The position numbers and the translations under genes were made by a program. Shown here piece after piece: positions 8,571 to 15,997 of a DNA stretch of 18,004 nucleotides (positions within the stretch are counted from its first letter, which is position 1; each line of letters opens with the position of its first letter). Under the pieces are notes generated by a model. It saw nothing but the letters and a program-made list of their open reading frames with translations. It searched no databases and was not told the origin of the DNA. The DNA lies in assembly GCA_017640265.1 (NCBI GenBank), contig JAGFVZ010000013.1, positions 1 through 18,004 on the forward strand, in the 5' to 3' direction. Origin of the DNA: Anoxypelagibacter denitrificans (GTDB lineage Bacteria > Pseudomonadota > Alphaproteobacteria > Pelagibacterales > Pelagibacteraceae).

Positions 8571-8623
8571 ACCCTCGGCCTAAACGTTGGCAACGTTTCG
8601 CTCTACCACTGAGCTACTCCCGC
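8549..8623 (-). tRNA. tRNA-Gly (anticodon GCC)
   Basis: Read on the minus strand from 8623, the cloverleaf closes fully: a 7-bp acceptor stem GCGGGAG/CTCCCGC, D arm GCTC/GAGC around AGTGGTAGA, anticodon stem AAACG/CGTTT with loop TTGCCAA giving anticodon GCC, a 5-base variable loop, and T arm GAGGG-TTCAATT-CCCTT with one G-U pair. The discriminator is U (8552) and a genomic CCA follows at 8549-8551. GCC reads glycine codons GGC and GGU. The 3' end overlaps the rarD coding region by 22 bases. No T-rich terminator follows inside rarD. Confidence 0.97.
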
Positions 8624-8636
8624 ATATTTAAAAATT

Positions 8637-8665
8637 ATTATAGAACAAGGATTTTTTAAACGCAA
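8637..8665 (-). promoter_or_regulatory. Strong sigma-70 promoter of tRNA-Gly
   Basis: On the minus strand, TTGCGT (8660-8665) is followed after exactly 17 bases by a perfect TATAAT (8637-8642), 13 bases before the first tRNA base at 8623. This leaves a 5' leader of only a few bases for RNase P to remove. Spacing and sequence are close to consensus. Confidence 0.75.
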
Positions 8666-8769
8666 CTAATACAAAATACAATACAATTGATCAAAAAATG
8701 CTTGTATCAGAAATTCTTAGATTAAAATCTTTCAAAAATTTAAATTTACTATGGTACAAAGTAAATTAA

Positions 8770-10860
8770 GTGATTCGTAAAATGAAATTAAACAGCAATA
8801 CTTATAATATTGTCCTAGATTTTTTCAAAAGAAGGTTTTTTGAGCTTTTTGGACTGATATTAGTAGGTTTTTTTTTCTTATTTATTTATTCATTAATTAA
8901 TTATTCTCCTGAAGACACAACGTTGATTTATAGATCGAATTCTCTAGAAACAGAAAATATATTAAAGACCTACTCTGGTATCGTTGCAGATTTTTTTCTT
9001 CAATGCTTTGGTTTGGTATCCTTTTTACTTGCAGTAAGTATATTTTCCTGGGGAGTGAATTTAATAATAAATAAGAATATTTTAAATATAATAAGCAAAA
9101 TATTTTACATAATTTTATACATTAATTTTGGATGTCTATTTATTTATATCACAAATAATAATTCGTTTTGGTTAATTGATAATGGTAACTCGGGACTTGT
9201 TGGGGAACAAAGTTTTAATTTTATAAATAAATTTTTACCTGTGATAGAAAATAATTTTTTTAAATCTGCTCTTTTATTGTTAACATTATCTTTCTTTATT
9301 TTAGGTTCTGGAATTAACTTAAAAAAAATTTGTATTAATATTTTCTACTTTCTTAAAGGACTCTTCAAGAAAAACAGTAATAAAGAAATATTAAACAATG
9401 ATTCTAGAGCTGAAATTTCTAATACAAATGACAGCTCAACTCCAATAAAACAACAGTCTTTTTCTTTCAAAAATTTTAATGATAATAAAAGAGATGTTTA
9501 TAAATTGCCCTTAGTAAATTTATTGGAAAAAAAACAAAACCAAATATCAAAAAATATAATGTCAAAAGATATAAATCCTGATTTCATGGAAAAAATATTG
9601 CTAGATTTTGGTATTAAAGGAAAAATTACAAAAATAAATAATGGACCGGTTGTTAGTTTGTATGAATTTGAACCAGCACCAGGAATTAAAGTTTCGAAGA
9701 TAATGAATTTATCAGATGATATTGCACGAAATACAAGTTCGGTATCAACAAGAGTTTCTATAATGCCTGGAAAAAATACAATTGGAATAGAAATACCTAA
9801 TTCTAAAAGAGATTCTGTTATTTTATCCGAAATAATTTCATCCAACAATTTCAATAAGAAAGAAATAAAACTGCCAATAGCACTTGGAAAAAGCATATCT
9901 GGAAATCCAATAGTCGTTGACCTTGCATCAATGCCACATCTATTGGTAGCGGGAACTACAGGATCAGGAAAATCTGTTTGTATAAACGGTATAATCGTAT
10001 CCCTCCTATACAAACATAGTCCAGATAATTGTAAATTTATTTTAATTGATCCAAAAATGTTAGAACTTTCCTCTTACGAAGGAATACCTCATCTTTTAAC
10101 GCCGGTAATTACTGAAGCAAAAAAGGCCACAATGGCTTTAGGGTGGATCGTACAAGAGATGGAAAATAGATATAAATTAATGACTTCTGAGGGGGTAAGA
10201 AACATTGATGGTTATAATCAAAAACATAAATTAAAAATGCCATACATAGTAGTTGTTGTAGATGAAATGTCAGACTTAATGTTAGTCTCAGGAAAAGAAA
10301 TTGAAAACTATGTACAAAAATTATCTGCAATGGCTAGAGCTGCTGGGATTCATATAATTATGGCCACACAAAGACCTAGCGTGGATGTAATCACGGGTAC
10401 AATTAAAGCAAATTTTCCTACAAGAATATCTTTTCAAGTAAGTTCAAAAATTGATAGTAAAACAATTTTAGGTGAGCAAGGAGCAGAACAACTTTTAGGA
10501 AAGGGAGACATGCTGTTCATGTCATCTGCAAATAAAATATTCAGAATTCACGGACCATATGTTTCCGAAAGTGAGGTTGAAAAAATTTCAAGTTTTTTAA
10601 GATCCCAAGGTAGTCCAGATTATGTTGAAGAAATTATTACAAAACACAACGATATAGAGGACTCCTTATCTAGGAAAGATCAGGATCAATTATATGAGAT
10701 GGCACTCAAAATTGTTAAAACGGAAAAAAAAGCATCGACGAGTTTTTTACAGAGAAAACTTCAAATTGGTTATAATAGAGCAGCTAGAATAATTGAGCAA
10801 ATGGAAGATAATGGCGTTGTAAGTAAAGCCAATCATGTTGGCAAAAGAGAAGTTTTATAA
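8770..10860 (+). CDS. ftsK: DNA translocase FtsK
   Basis: FtsK is a septum-anchored hexameric DNA pump that moves chromosome termini apart and activates XerCD at dif. The 696-residue protein shows four N-terminal membrane segments (about 20-45, 75-100, 105-125, 165-185), a short polar Asn/Ser-rich linker (about 185-245), then the motor: a domain around GPVVSLYEFEPAPGIKVSKI, Walker A GTTGSGKS at 395-402, Walker B VVVVDE ending at Glu499, and ATQRPSVDVITGTIKANFP. The C-terminal winged-helix gamma domain (from about 635, with GYNRAARIIEQMEDNG) would read the polar KOPS-like sequences. The start is uncertain: GTG at 8770 or ATG at 8782, neither with a clear ribosome-binding site. The 146-base gap upstream holds the tRNA promoter, and I see no strong plus-strand promoter in it. 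The stop is 14 bases before yqgE, so an ftsK-yqgE-lolA operon is likely. Confidence 0.96.
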   Translation: MIRKMKLNSNTYNIVLDFFKRRFFELFGLILVGFFFLFIYSLINYSPEDTTLIYRSNSLETENILKTYSGIVADFFLQCFGLVSFLLAVSIFSWGVNLIINKNILNIISKIFYIILYINFGCLFIYITNNNSFWLIDNGNSGLVGEQSFNFINKFLPVIENNFFKSALLLLTLSFFILGSGINLKKICINIFYFLKGLFKKNSNKEILNNDSRAEISNTNDSSTPIKQQSFSFKNFNDNKRDVYKLPLVNLLEKKQNQISKNIMSKDINPDFMEKILLDFGIKGKITKINNGPVVSLYEFEPAPGIKVSKIMNLSDDIARNTSSVSTRVSIMPGKNTIGIEIPNSKRDSVILSEIISSNNFNKKEIKLPIALGKSISGNPIVVDLASMPHLLVAGTTGSGKSVCINGIIVSLLYKHSPDNCKFILIDPKMLELSSYEGIPHLLTPVITEAKKATMALGWIVQEMENRYKLMTSEGVRNIDGYNQKHKLKMPYIVVVVDEMSDLMLVSGKEIENYVQKLSAMARAAGIHIIMATQRPSVDVITGTIKANFPTRISFQVSSKIDSKTILGEQGAEQLLGKGDMLFMSSANKIFRIHGPYVSESEVEKISSFLRSQGSPDYVEEIITKHNDIEDSLSRKDQDQLYEMALKIVKTEKKASTSFLQRKLQIGYNRAARIIEQMEDNGVVSKANHVGKREVL

Positions 10861-10874
10861 TTTTTGTTTTAAAA

Positions 10875-11510
10875 ATGAAAAAGCTATCTCCATATATATT
10901 TTTAATTTTTTTATTTAACCTTTGTATTTCCGTTCAAGCATTAGGTGCGTCAAAAAATTATTTTAAAGGAAAATTTTATAGCAGTATTAAAAATAATTTT
11001 CTTGTTGCTACAGATAAAATGAGAGATCCAAAATTTAAGAATACAGTTGTGGTTATGTTAGACAATGATGAAAGTGGAGCTTTTGGTCTTGTGATAAATA
11101 AACCTTTGGGTTCTATACCTTTGGGTTCTTTGATTAAGAAATTAGAGAATCAAAACTCAAAAAAAAATAAACTTTATAATATTAAAATTCCAGTTTATTG
11201 GGGTGGCCCTGTAAATGTAAATAAAATTTTTATATTACATTCAAAAGAATACAAAAATGAGAGCACAAGAAAATTTAAGGATGTGTCATTAAGTAGTGAT
11301 TACAAAATCTTATTTGAAATTGCTGATAAAAAAGGGCCAGAAAAAAGCTTAATAATCATGGGATATTCAGGATGGGGTGATGGTCAGCTTGAAGGTGAAA
11401 TGGAAAGGGAACATTGGACCTTGTCAAAACTTGATGTCGATTTAATTTTTAAAAAGGATAATTCTAAAAAATGGTTAAATGCTATTAAAAATAGCTTTAT
11501 TCGTTTATGA
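10875..11510 (+). CDS. YqgE/AlgH-family (UPF0301) protein with N-terminal signal peptide
   Basis: This is a 211-residue member of the YqgE/AlgH family, whose biochemical role is not established. Family landmarks are clear: FLVATDKMRDPKFKNTVVVML near 42-62, GAFGLVINKPLG near 68-79, VYWGGPVN, and GYSGWGDGQLEGEME near 163-177. Unlike the roughly 185-residue cytoplasmic form I know from other bacteria, it begins with two lysines, a hydrophobic run (about residues 6-20) and a Val-Gln-Ala that would suit signal peptidase I near residue 22. No lipobox cysteine fits. The family domain only starts near residue 38, so the extra N-terminus is a real addition rather than part of the fold. The gene follows ftsK after 14 bases, and its stop overlaps the lolA-like ATG by 4 bases (ATGA), indicating translational coupling with a periplasmic protein. 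Export to the periplasm is an inference. Confidence 0.9.
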   Translation: MKKLSPYIFLIFLFNLCISVQALGASKNYFKGKFYSSIKNNFLVATDKMRDPKFKNTVVVMLDNDESGAFGLVINKPLGSIPLGSLIKKLENQNSKKNKLYNIKIPVYWGGPVNVNKIFILHSKEYKNESTRKFKDVSLSSDYKILFEIADKKGPEKSLIIMGYSGWGDGQLEGEMEREHWTLSKLDVDLIFKKDNSKKWLNAIKNSFIRL

Positions 11511-12073
11511 AAAAAAAAATTATAATAGCCATTTTAACTATTTTTTTTTCAATAAATTTTACAAATTTACTTGCTGATCCAAAATTAAAAATAATTGAAA
11601 ATTTAAAGGAGACCGAAACTTTAAAATTTCATTTTAATCAAATTTCATTAAATAATAAGGAGGAAGGAATCTGCTTTTTAAAAAGACCATATTTTCTGAA
11701 GTGTGAATACAAAGACAAAAATCAAAAACAACTAATAATTAACAAAAAAACCCTAGTTATTTTTCATAAAAGATATAATAAAATTTATCGTTACCCAGTA
11801 TCTAAATCATACTTTCTTGAAATTCTGGATAAAAAAAAATTTGCTAATTTGATATATGAGGGAGACTTAAAATCAAATAAGGAAATTTTCAAAATTGAAT
11901 ATTCTAATAAAGATAAAGGCAAAATAATATTTTATTTTGATAATAAAAATTATAATTTGTCTGGTTGGGAAATAAGCGACTTAAACAATAACGGTACAAT
12001 CTTTAAGATAAGTAATTTGTCCAAAAATCACAAAATTGATGAGAAAATATTTATTATTCCTTCTTTGGATTAA
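11507..12073 (+). CDS. lolA: LolA-like outer-membrane lipoprotein carrier protein
   Basis: LolA is the periplasmic shuttle that takes lipoproteins from the LolCDE release complex to the outer membrane. The 188-residue protein starts with a classic signal peptide (three lysines, a hydrophobic run of about 15, then Leu-Leu-Ala before Asp-Pro near residue 24). The mature part is divergent but keeps the family pattern: a KFHFNQ strand near 40-45, EGICFLKRPYFLKCEY near 52-67 (matching the conserved RP...Y region), then QLIINKKTLVIFHKRYNKIYRYPV near 74-97. The position downstream of ftsK is the usual alphaproteobacterial one and supports the call. ATGA overlap with the preceding yqgE-family gene implies coupled translation. 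Its TAA overlaps the convergent GNAT gene's stop by three shared bases within a TTAA core, and no terminator is seen. Confidence 0.82.
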   Translation: MKKKIIIAILTIFFSINFTNLLADPKLKIIENLKETETLKFHFNQISLNNKEEGICFLKRPYFLKCEYKDKNQKQLIINKKTLVIFHKRYNKIYRYPVSKSYFLEILDKKKFANLIYEGDLKSNKEIFKIEYSNKDKGKIIFYFDNKNYNLSGWEISDLNNNGTIFKISNLSKNHKIDEKIFIIPSLD

Positions 12074-12576
12074 TTATCAATATAAACATGCTCTTGTTTA
12101 AAAATCTTAAATCCCCTTGCAATATAGTTTTTTAAGGCGTGTCTATGATCTAAACTACATGTATGAACCCATACTCGATTACATTTTAATTTTTTAGACT
12201 CACACAAAACGTGCTGTAATAATAAAGATCCGAACTTTCGTCCTCTATATTTTCTAAGTAAACCAAATTGAATTAGCTCTACTTCATTTTTATTTTTGTG
12301 ATATTCAAGTTCATAAAACCCTGCAAGACTTTTTTTTACTTTTAAAATATAAGTTTTTAGAAAATTATTAGATAAGTACTCTGTCCATTTTTTTTCTGAC
12401 CATATTAATCTATCCTTCCAAGAATAATCTTTACCAATTTTTTCATAAAAAAATCTATTTAAAGCTGCGTTCTTATTAAACTCACAATAAACATGGTTAT
12501 TATTCTTAAAATCTAGTTTTTGAGTTTGATGAAGTCTGGGTAAAATTTCTAAAAAATATCTTTTGACTTTGCGCAT
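12070..12576 (-). CDS. GNAT-family N-acetyltransferase
   Basis: This is a GNAT-fold acetyltransferase of 168 residues that would transfer an acetyl group from acetyl-CoA to an unknown amine. The acetyl-CoA loop is the LLRKYRGRKFGSLLL region (about 105-119), followed by NRVWVHTCSLDHRHALKNYIARGFKIFKQE near the C-terminus. The VHTC-LDH-AL-Y-GF pattern matches a GNAT group I recall as common in alphaproteobacteria. I place the start at the ATG at 12576, one base after the hinT stop; the reading frame extends upstream to an ATG at 12648, but that would overlap hinT by 71 bases and add a segment unlike the family. It is the last gene of the histidine-operon strand. Its TAA (12070-12072) overlaps the lolA stop from the opposite direction. 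Confidence 0.85.
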   Translation of the reverse strand: MRKVKRYFLEILPRLHQTQKLDFKNNNHVYCEFNKNAALNRFFYEKIGKDYSWKDRLIWSEKKWTEYLSNNFLKTYILKVKKSLAGFYELEYHKNKNEVELIQFGLLRKYRGRKFGSLLLQHVLCESKKLKCNRVWVHTCSLDHRHALKNYIARGFKIFKQEHVYIDN

Positions 12577-12577
12577 T

Positions 12578-12940
12578 TCAAGAAACCATCTTACCAATTT
12601 TTTCTCCTCCAAAAATATGAAAATGTAAGTGAGGAACCTCTTGTCCACCGTTATTTGCTATATTAGATAAAGTTCTGTATCCGCCATCTACATTAGATAC
12701 TTTAAGCATTTTGGCTACATGAGATATTGCTTTAAAAAATTCGTAAATTTCTTTCTCTTTCGCATTTTGAACAAAATCATCTAGATCTGTGTATTGACCT
12801 TTAGGTATCACCAATGCATGTATTTTTTTTTGAGGATTAACATCGTGAAATGAAAGAACATAATCATTTTCATAGATTTTTTTACAAGGTATTTCGCCCT
12901 TAAGAATTTTTGCAAATATATTATTTTTGTCGTATTCCAT
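12578..12940 (-). CDS. hinT: HIT-family protein (HinT-like purine nucleoside phosphoramidase)
   Basis: This 120-residue protein is a HIT-superfamily nucleotide hydrolase of the HinT branch, which cleaves AMP-lysine and other purine phosphoramidates. The N-terminus (YDKNNIFAKILKGEIPCKKIYE, residues 3-24) is typical, followed by SFHDVNPQKKIHALVIPK, and the histidine triad at His104, His106 and His108 in VPHLHFHIFGG. The start at 12940 lies inside the hisE coding region, giving a 20-base overlap, and no later Met would keep the family N-terminus. The TGA is one base before the GNAT start. The tight packing places it in the histidine transcript. A direct role in histidine synthesis is not implied. 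Confidence 0.94.
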   Translation of the reverse strand: MEYDKNNIFAKILKGEIPCKKIYENDYVLSFHDVNPQKKIHALVIPKGQYTDLDDFVQNAKEKEIYEFFKAISHVAKMLKVSNVDGGYRTLSNIANNGGQEVPHLHFHIFGGEKIGKMVS

Positions 12941-13208
12941 TTTGTCTCTTTTTTAGTTCTTGCATTACATCTTCAATTTTAATTCCACTGCCCTCTAATA
13001 ATACTAGTAAATGATATAACACATCAGCTGCCTCATGAACTTGATTATCATTTTTTTCAATAGCTTCTATTAATTCTTTTACTTCCTCATTCACTTTTGC
13101 AACATTCATTTTTTTATCATTTAATAATTTACTAGTGTAAGATTTTTCGGAATTTGAATTCTTACGATCACGAATAATATTTACTAATTCTTCTAAAGAT
13201 TTAAGCAT
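12921..13208 (-). CDS. hisE: Phosphoribosyl-ATP pyrophosphatase
   Basis: HisE hydrolyses phosphoribosyl-ATP to phosphoribosyl-AMP and pyrophosphate, the second step of histidine synthesis. The 95-residue stand-alone protein has the all-alpha NTP-pyrophosphatase pattern: SYTSKLLNDKKMNVAKVNEE near 23-42, EELIEAI-type acidic motif (EEVKELIEAI, about 41-50) and HEAADVLYHLLVLL near 58-71, which carry the Mg-binding Glu and Asp residues. The hisI cyclohydrolase is not fused and not present in this window. It lies two bases after hisF and overlaps hinT by 20 bases. Confidence 0.95.
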   Translation of the reverse strand: MLKSLEELVNIIRDRKNSNSEKSYTSKLLNDKKMNVAKVNEEVKELIEAIEKNDNQVHEAADVLYHLLVLLEGSGIKIEDVMQELKKRQNGIRQK

Positions 13209-13210
13209 TT

Positions 13211-13969
13211 TTATATTCTAACAGGTACACCTTTTGAGTCCAAATATTGTTTGGCTTCTAAAATCGTATGTTCTCCAAAATGAAAAATTGATGCTGCTAG
13301 TACAGCGCTTGCCTTTCCAATTTTTATCCCTTGGTGTAAGTGTTCCAAACCACCAACACCTCCTGAAGCTATAACTGGTATGTTTACAAGGTTAGATATT
13401 TTCTTAGTTAAATCTAAATCATAACCTTTTTTTGTTCCATCTCTGTCCATAGAGGTAAGTAATATTTCCCCGGCACCCATGGATTCCATTTTTTCTGCAA
13501 ATTTTAAAGCATCTATCCCAGTAGATTTCCTTCCTCCATGGGTAAATATTTCCCATTTATTTTCTTTAACTTTTTTTGCATCAACAGCGACAACAATGCA
13601 TTGAGAACCAAATTTTTCAGCACTTTCTTTAACTAAATCTTTATTTTTTACTGCTGCTGTATTTATTGATACTTTGTCCGCTCCTGCTAAAAGTAAATTT
13701 CTTATATCTTCTATAGTTCGAACGCCTCCTCCAACGGTTAGCGGCATAAAACACTTTTCTGCAGTTTTCTTAACAGTATCCAATATTATATTTCTATTTT
13801 CATTTGAGGCGGTGATATCTAAAAAACATAGTTCATCTGCTCCTTGCTCATCATATATTTTTGCTTGTTCCACAGGATCTCCAGCATCAACTAAATTTAC
13901 AAAGTTAATTCCTTTTACTACTCTTCCGTTCTTTACGTCTAAACAAGGTATAATTCTATTTTTCAACAT
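13211..13969 (-). CDS. hisF: Imidazole glycerol phosphate synthase, cyclase subunit
   Basis: HisF takes ammonia from HisH and converts PRFAR to imidazole glycerol phosphate and AICAR. The 252-residue TIM barrel has the expected length. Catalytic Asp11 (IPCLDVK) and Asp130 (VVAVDAK) are both present, with phosphate-binding LTVGGGVRTIEDI (77-89) and IASGGVGGLEHL in the second half. The AICAR by-product is the substrate of PurH, which is encoded 6 kb away in this same window. It starts just after the hisA stop (one base between) and ends two bases before hisE. Confidence 0.98.
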   Translation of the reverse strand: MLKNRIIPCLDVKNGRVVKGINFVNLVDAGDPVEQAKIYDEQGADELCFLDITASNENRNIILDTVKKTAEKCFMPLTVGGGVRTIEDIRNLLLAGADKVSINTAAVKNKDLVKESAEKFGSQCIVVAVDAKKVKENKWEIFTHGGRKSTGIDALKFAEKMESMGAGEILLTSMDRDGTKKGYDLDLTKKISNLVNIPVIASGGVGGLEHLHQGIKIGKASAVLAASIFHFGEHTILEAKQYLDSKGVPVRI

Positions 13970-13970
13970 C

Positions 13971-14690
13971 TTATATCTGCTTTGCTAGTTCGTTAATTTT
14001 TATATCACCATCATAAATTGACTTGCCCACTATTACACCTTCAATGTTTGAATCGTTAAGAGATTTGATTTTTTTAATATCTTCTATAGAGGAAATTCCA
14101 CCAGATATAACAAAAGGAATTTTTACTTTACTAGATAATTCAACTGTGTCTTTTATATTCGGGCCTTTTTTTGTTCCATCTTTATTGATATCTGTATAGA
14201 TAATTCTAGAAACTCCAAAATTTTCAATTTTTTTTACAAAATCAATAGCCGAAATATTAGTTTGTTTTTTCCAACCTGATAAAGAAATAAATCCATCTTT
14301 TACATCTAAAGAAACAGCAATTTTATTTTTAAATCTTTCACAAACAGTTTTAAGTAAATCTATGTTTTCAACGGCTGCGGTTCCCATAATAACTTTATCA
14401 ACACCACTTTTTATCCAATTATTTACATCATCAATTGTCCTTATTCCTCCGCCAATTTGAATTTTTAAGTTAAGGTTTTTAACTATTTGTTTAACAATAT
14501 TTGAATTAGACGATTTTCCTTGTAGAGCTGCATCCAAATCAACAATATGAACATTACTAAATCCACTTTGAAAATATATTTTAGCTTGATCAAATGGAGA
14601 ATTTTCATATGAGGTCATTTTGTCAAAATCCCCTTTTATAAGTCTGACACATTTACTATCTTTGATATCAATTGCAGGAAAAATGATCAT
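13971..14690 (-). CDS. hisA: ProFAR isomerase
   Basis: HisA isomerises ProFAR to PRFAR, the substrate of HisH-HisF. With the start at 14690 it has 239 residues, the usual size. The TIM barrel shows AIDIKDSKCVRL with catalytic Asp8, QIGGGIRTIDDV near 78-89, and ISGGISSIEDI in the second half. The ATG at 14690 is preferred to the in-frame ATG at 14702: it gives the family N-terminus MIIFPAID, it forms a TAATG overlap with the hisH stop, and a GGGAG ribosome-binding site sits five bases upstream. Confidence 0.97.
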   Translation of the reverse strand: MIIFPAIDIKDSKCVRLIKGDFDKMTSYENSPFDQAKIYFQSGFSNVHIVDLDAALQGKSSNSNIVKQIVKNLNLKIQIGGGIRTIDDVNNWIKSGVDKVIMGTAAVENIDLLKTVCERFKNKIAVSLDVKDGFISLSGWKKQTNISAIDFVKKIENFGVSRIIYTDINKDGTKKGPNIKDTVELSSKVKIPFVISGGISSIEDIKKIKSLNDSNIEGVIVGKSIYDGDIKINELAKQI

Positions 14691-15331
14691 TAAAACTCCC
14701 ACTTCAAAAAATTTTCCAAAATTATTAAACCATTTTTTTGGCTTTTTTCAGGATGAAATTGAGTTCCAACAATGTTTTCTTTTGCTACCGATACAGTTAT
14801 TGAATTACCATAATTAGTCGTAGCAACGATACAGTCTTTTTGTTTCGTCATAAATTCATAACTATGAATAAAATACATATGAGATTTATTTTTAATATTA
14901 GAAAAGAGAAAACAATCTTTCTTTAATTCTATTTCATTCCACCCCATGTGAGGTAATTTAAGTTTTTTATTCATATTGTTTATTTTTCTAACTTCGCCAT
15001 CAATCCAGCCAAATCCTTTTGTTTCTTGAGATTCATAGCCAGTTTTTGCGAATAATTGCATACCAACACATATCCCAAAAATAGGTTTCTTCTTTACTAA
15101 TACAAATTCATTTAACGTATCCTCTAATCCAGTAATTTTTTTAATGCCCAGATAACAATCTCTAAAAGAGCCTTGGCCTGGAAGAACTATTTTTTTTGAC
15201 TCTTTAATAACTTTTGGATCAGATGTAACTACTATTTTTGTATCTAAATTTAAATTTTCAGCAGCGGTCTCAAGTGCTTTAGCTGCTGACTTTAAATTGC
15301 CAGAACCATAGTCAATTACTGTGATCGACAT
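14690..15331 (-). CDS. hisH: Imidazole glycerol phosphate synthase, glutaminase subunit
   Basis: HisH hydrolyses glutamine and passes ammonia to HisF. This 213-residue class I glutamine amidotransferase carries IDYGSGNLKS (6-15), the oxyanion-loop LPGQGSF (50-56), nucleophile Cys88 in FGICVGMQL, and the His193/Glu195 pair in TQFHPEKS. All three catalytic residues are present. It begins seven bases after the hisB stop, and its TAA shares a base with the hisA ATG, so translation is probably coupled. Confidence 0.97.
   Translation of the reverse strand: MSITVIDYGSGNLKSAAKALETAAENLNLDTKIVVTSDPKVIKESKKIVLPGQGSFRDCYLGIKKITGLEDTLNEFVLVKKKPIFGICVGMQLFAKTGYESQETKGFGWIDGEVRKINNMNKKLKLPHMGWNEIELKKDCFLFSNIKNKSHMYFIHSYEFMTKQKDCIVATTNYGNSITVSVAKENIVGTQFHPEKSQKNGLIILENFLKWEF
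14696..14700 (-). promoter_or_regulatory. Ribosome-binding site of hisA
   Basis: GGGAG on the minus strand, five bases before the ATG at 14690, lies within the last codons of hisH. It is one of the few clear Shine-Dalgarno matches in the window and decides the hisA start in favour of 14690 over 14702. Confidence 0.6.
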
Positions 15332-15338
15332 TTTTAAT

Positions 15339-15929
15339 TTATAAAACGCCTTTAGTTGATGGGACTTTATTTTTAATTCTTTTATCTATTTCTAGAGCTT
15401 CCCTTAATGATCTTGCTAGACCCTTGAAACAAGATTCTATTATGTGGTGACTATTATCTCCATAAATATTTTCTATATGTAATGTAATACCGGCAGCTTG
15501 CGAGAAAGCTTGAAACCATTCTTTGAACAATTCCGTATCCATCTCTCCCAATTTTTCTACTTTTAATTTTACTTTCCAAATCAAATATGGTCTGTTTGAA
15601 ACATCTATAGAAATTCTTGTTAACGTTTCGTCCATGGGAATTAAAGCATGAGCATATCTTTTAATTCCTTTTGATGAACGAAGTGCTTTTTTAATACACT
15701 CGCCTATAGCAATACCAGTATCTTCTGTTGTATGGTGTAAATCTATATGTGTGTCGCCTTTAGTACTAATCTTCATGTCTATTAAGGAATGCTTAGAAAG
15801 TTGTTCTAACATGTGATCAAGAAAACCTATTTTGGTCTTAATTTGATATTTTCCCCTGCCGTCTAAATTAACTTCAACAGCAATATTAGTCTCTTTAGTT
15901 TTTCTTAATATTTTGGCTTTTCTGCTCAT
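15339..15929 (-). CDS. hisB: Imidazoleglycerol-phosphate dehydratase
   Basis: HisB removes water from imidazole glycerol phosphate to give imidazole acetol phosphate. The 196-residue protein is the stand-alone (monofunctional) form, without the N-terminal histidinol-phosphatase domain of enterics. Manganese-binding motifs are intact: FLDHMLEQLSKH near 32-43, DLHHTTEDTGIAIGE near 62-76, DNSHHIIESCFKGLARSLREA near 160-180, and the standard PSTKGVL end. It is the first gene of the minus-strand histidine transcript and faces hslV across 105 bases. The divergent hisB / hslVU arrangement is widespread in alphaproteobacteria. Confidence 0.98.
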   Translation of the reverse strand: MSRKAKILRKTKETNIAVEVNLDGRGKYQIKTKIGFLDHMLEQLSKHSLIDMKISTKGDTHIDLHHTTEDTGIAIGECIKKALRSSKGIKRYAHALIPMDETLTRISIDVSNRPYLIWKVKLKVEKLGEMDTELFKEWFQAFSQAAGITLHIENIYGDNSHHIIESCFKGLARSLREALEIDKRIKNKVPSTKGVL

Positions 15930-15950
15930 AAATTTTGAGATTTATCCAAA

Positions 15951-15979
15951 GATATATAGTTAAATTTATCTTTTGGCAA
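15951..15979 (-). promoter_or_regulatory. Candidate promoter of the histidine operon
   Basis: On the minus strand TTGCCA (15974-15979) and TATATC (15951-15956) are separated by 17 bases. The predicted start near 15944 gives a leader of about 15 bases. This is too short for a histidine-leader-peptide attenuator, and no run of His codons is seen before hisB. The match is moderate. Confidence 0.4.
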
Positions 15980-15997
15980 TAAATGCAATGATTAGGT

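Noticed and set aside
8721..8735. AGATT-AA-AATCT inverted repeat upstream of ftsK as an operator
   Set aside because: Short, A/T-only apart from two pairs, and such repeats are frequent by chance at this base composition.
9498..10013. 171-codon open frame on the minus strand inside ftsK
   Set aside because: It is the antisense of the conserved FtsK motor region, has no recognisable domain, and its composition follows from the codons of the sense gene.
12577..12648. N-terminal extension of the GNAT frame up to the ATG at 12648
   Set aside because: It would overlap hinT by 71 bases over the histidine triad, and the extra residues do not resemble GNAT proteins; the ATG at 12576 fits better.
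13674..13988. 104-codon open frame on the plus strand opposite hisF
   Set aside because: Antisense of the hisF barrel and the hisA end, with no motif or ribosome-binding site.
14691..14702. Alternative hisA start at 14702
   Set aside because: The GGGAG site and TAATG overlap support 14690, which also gives the standard HisA N-terminus.
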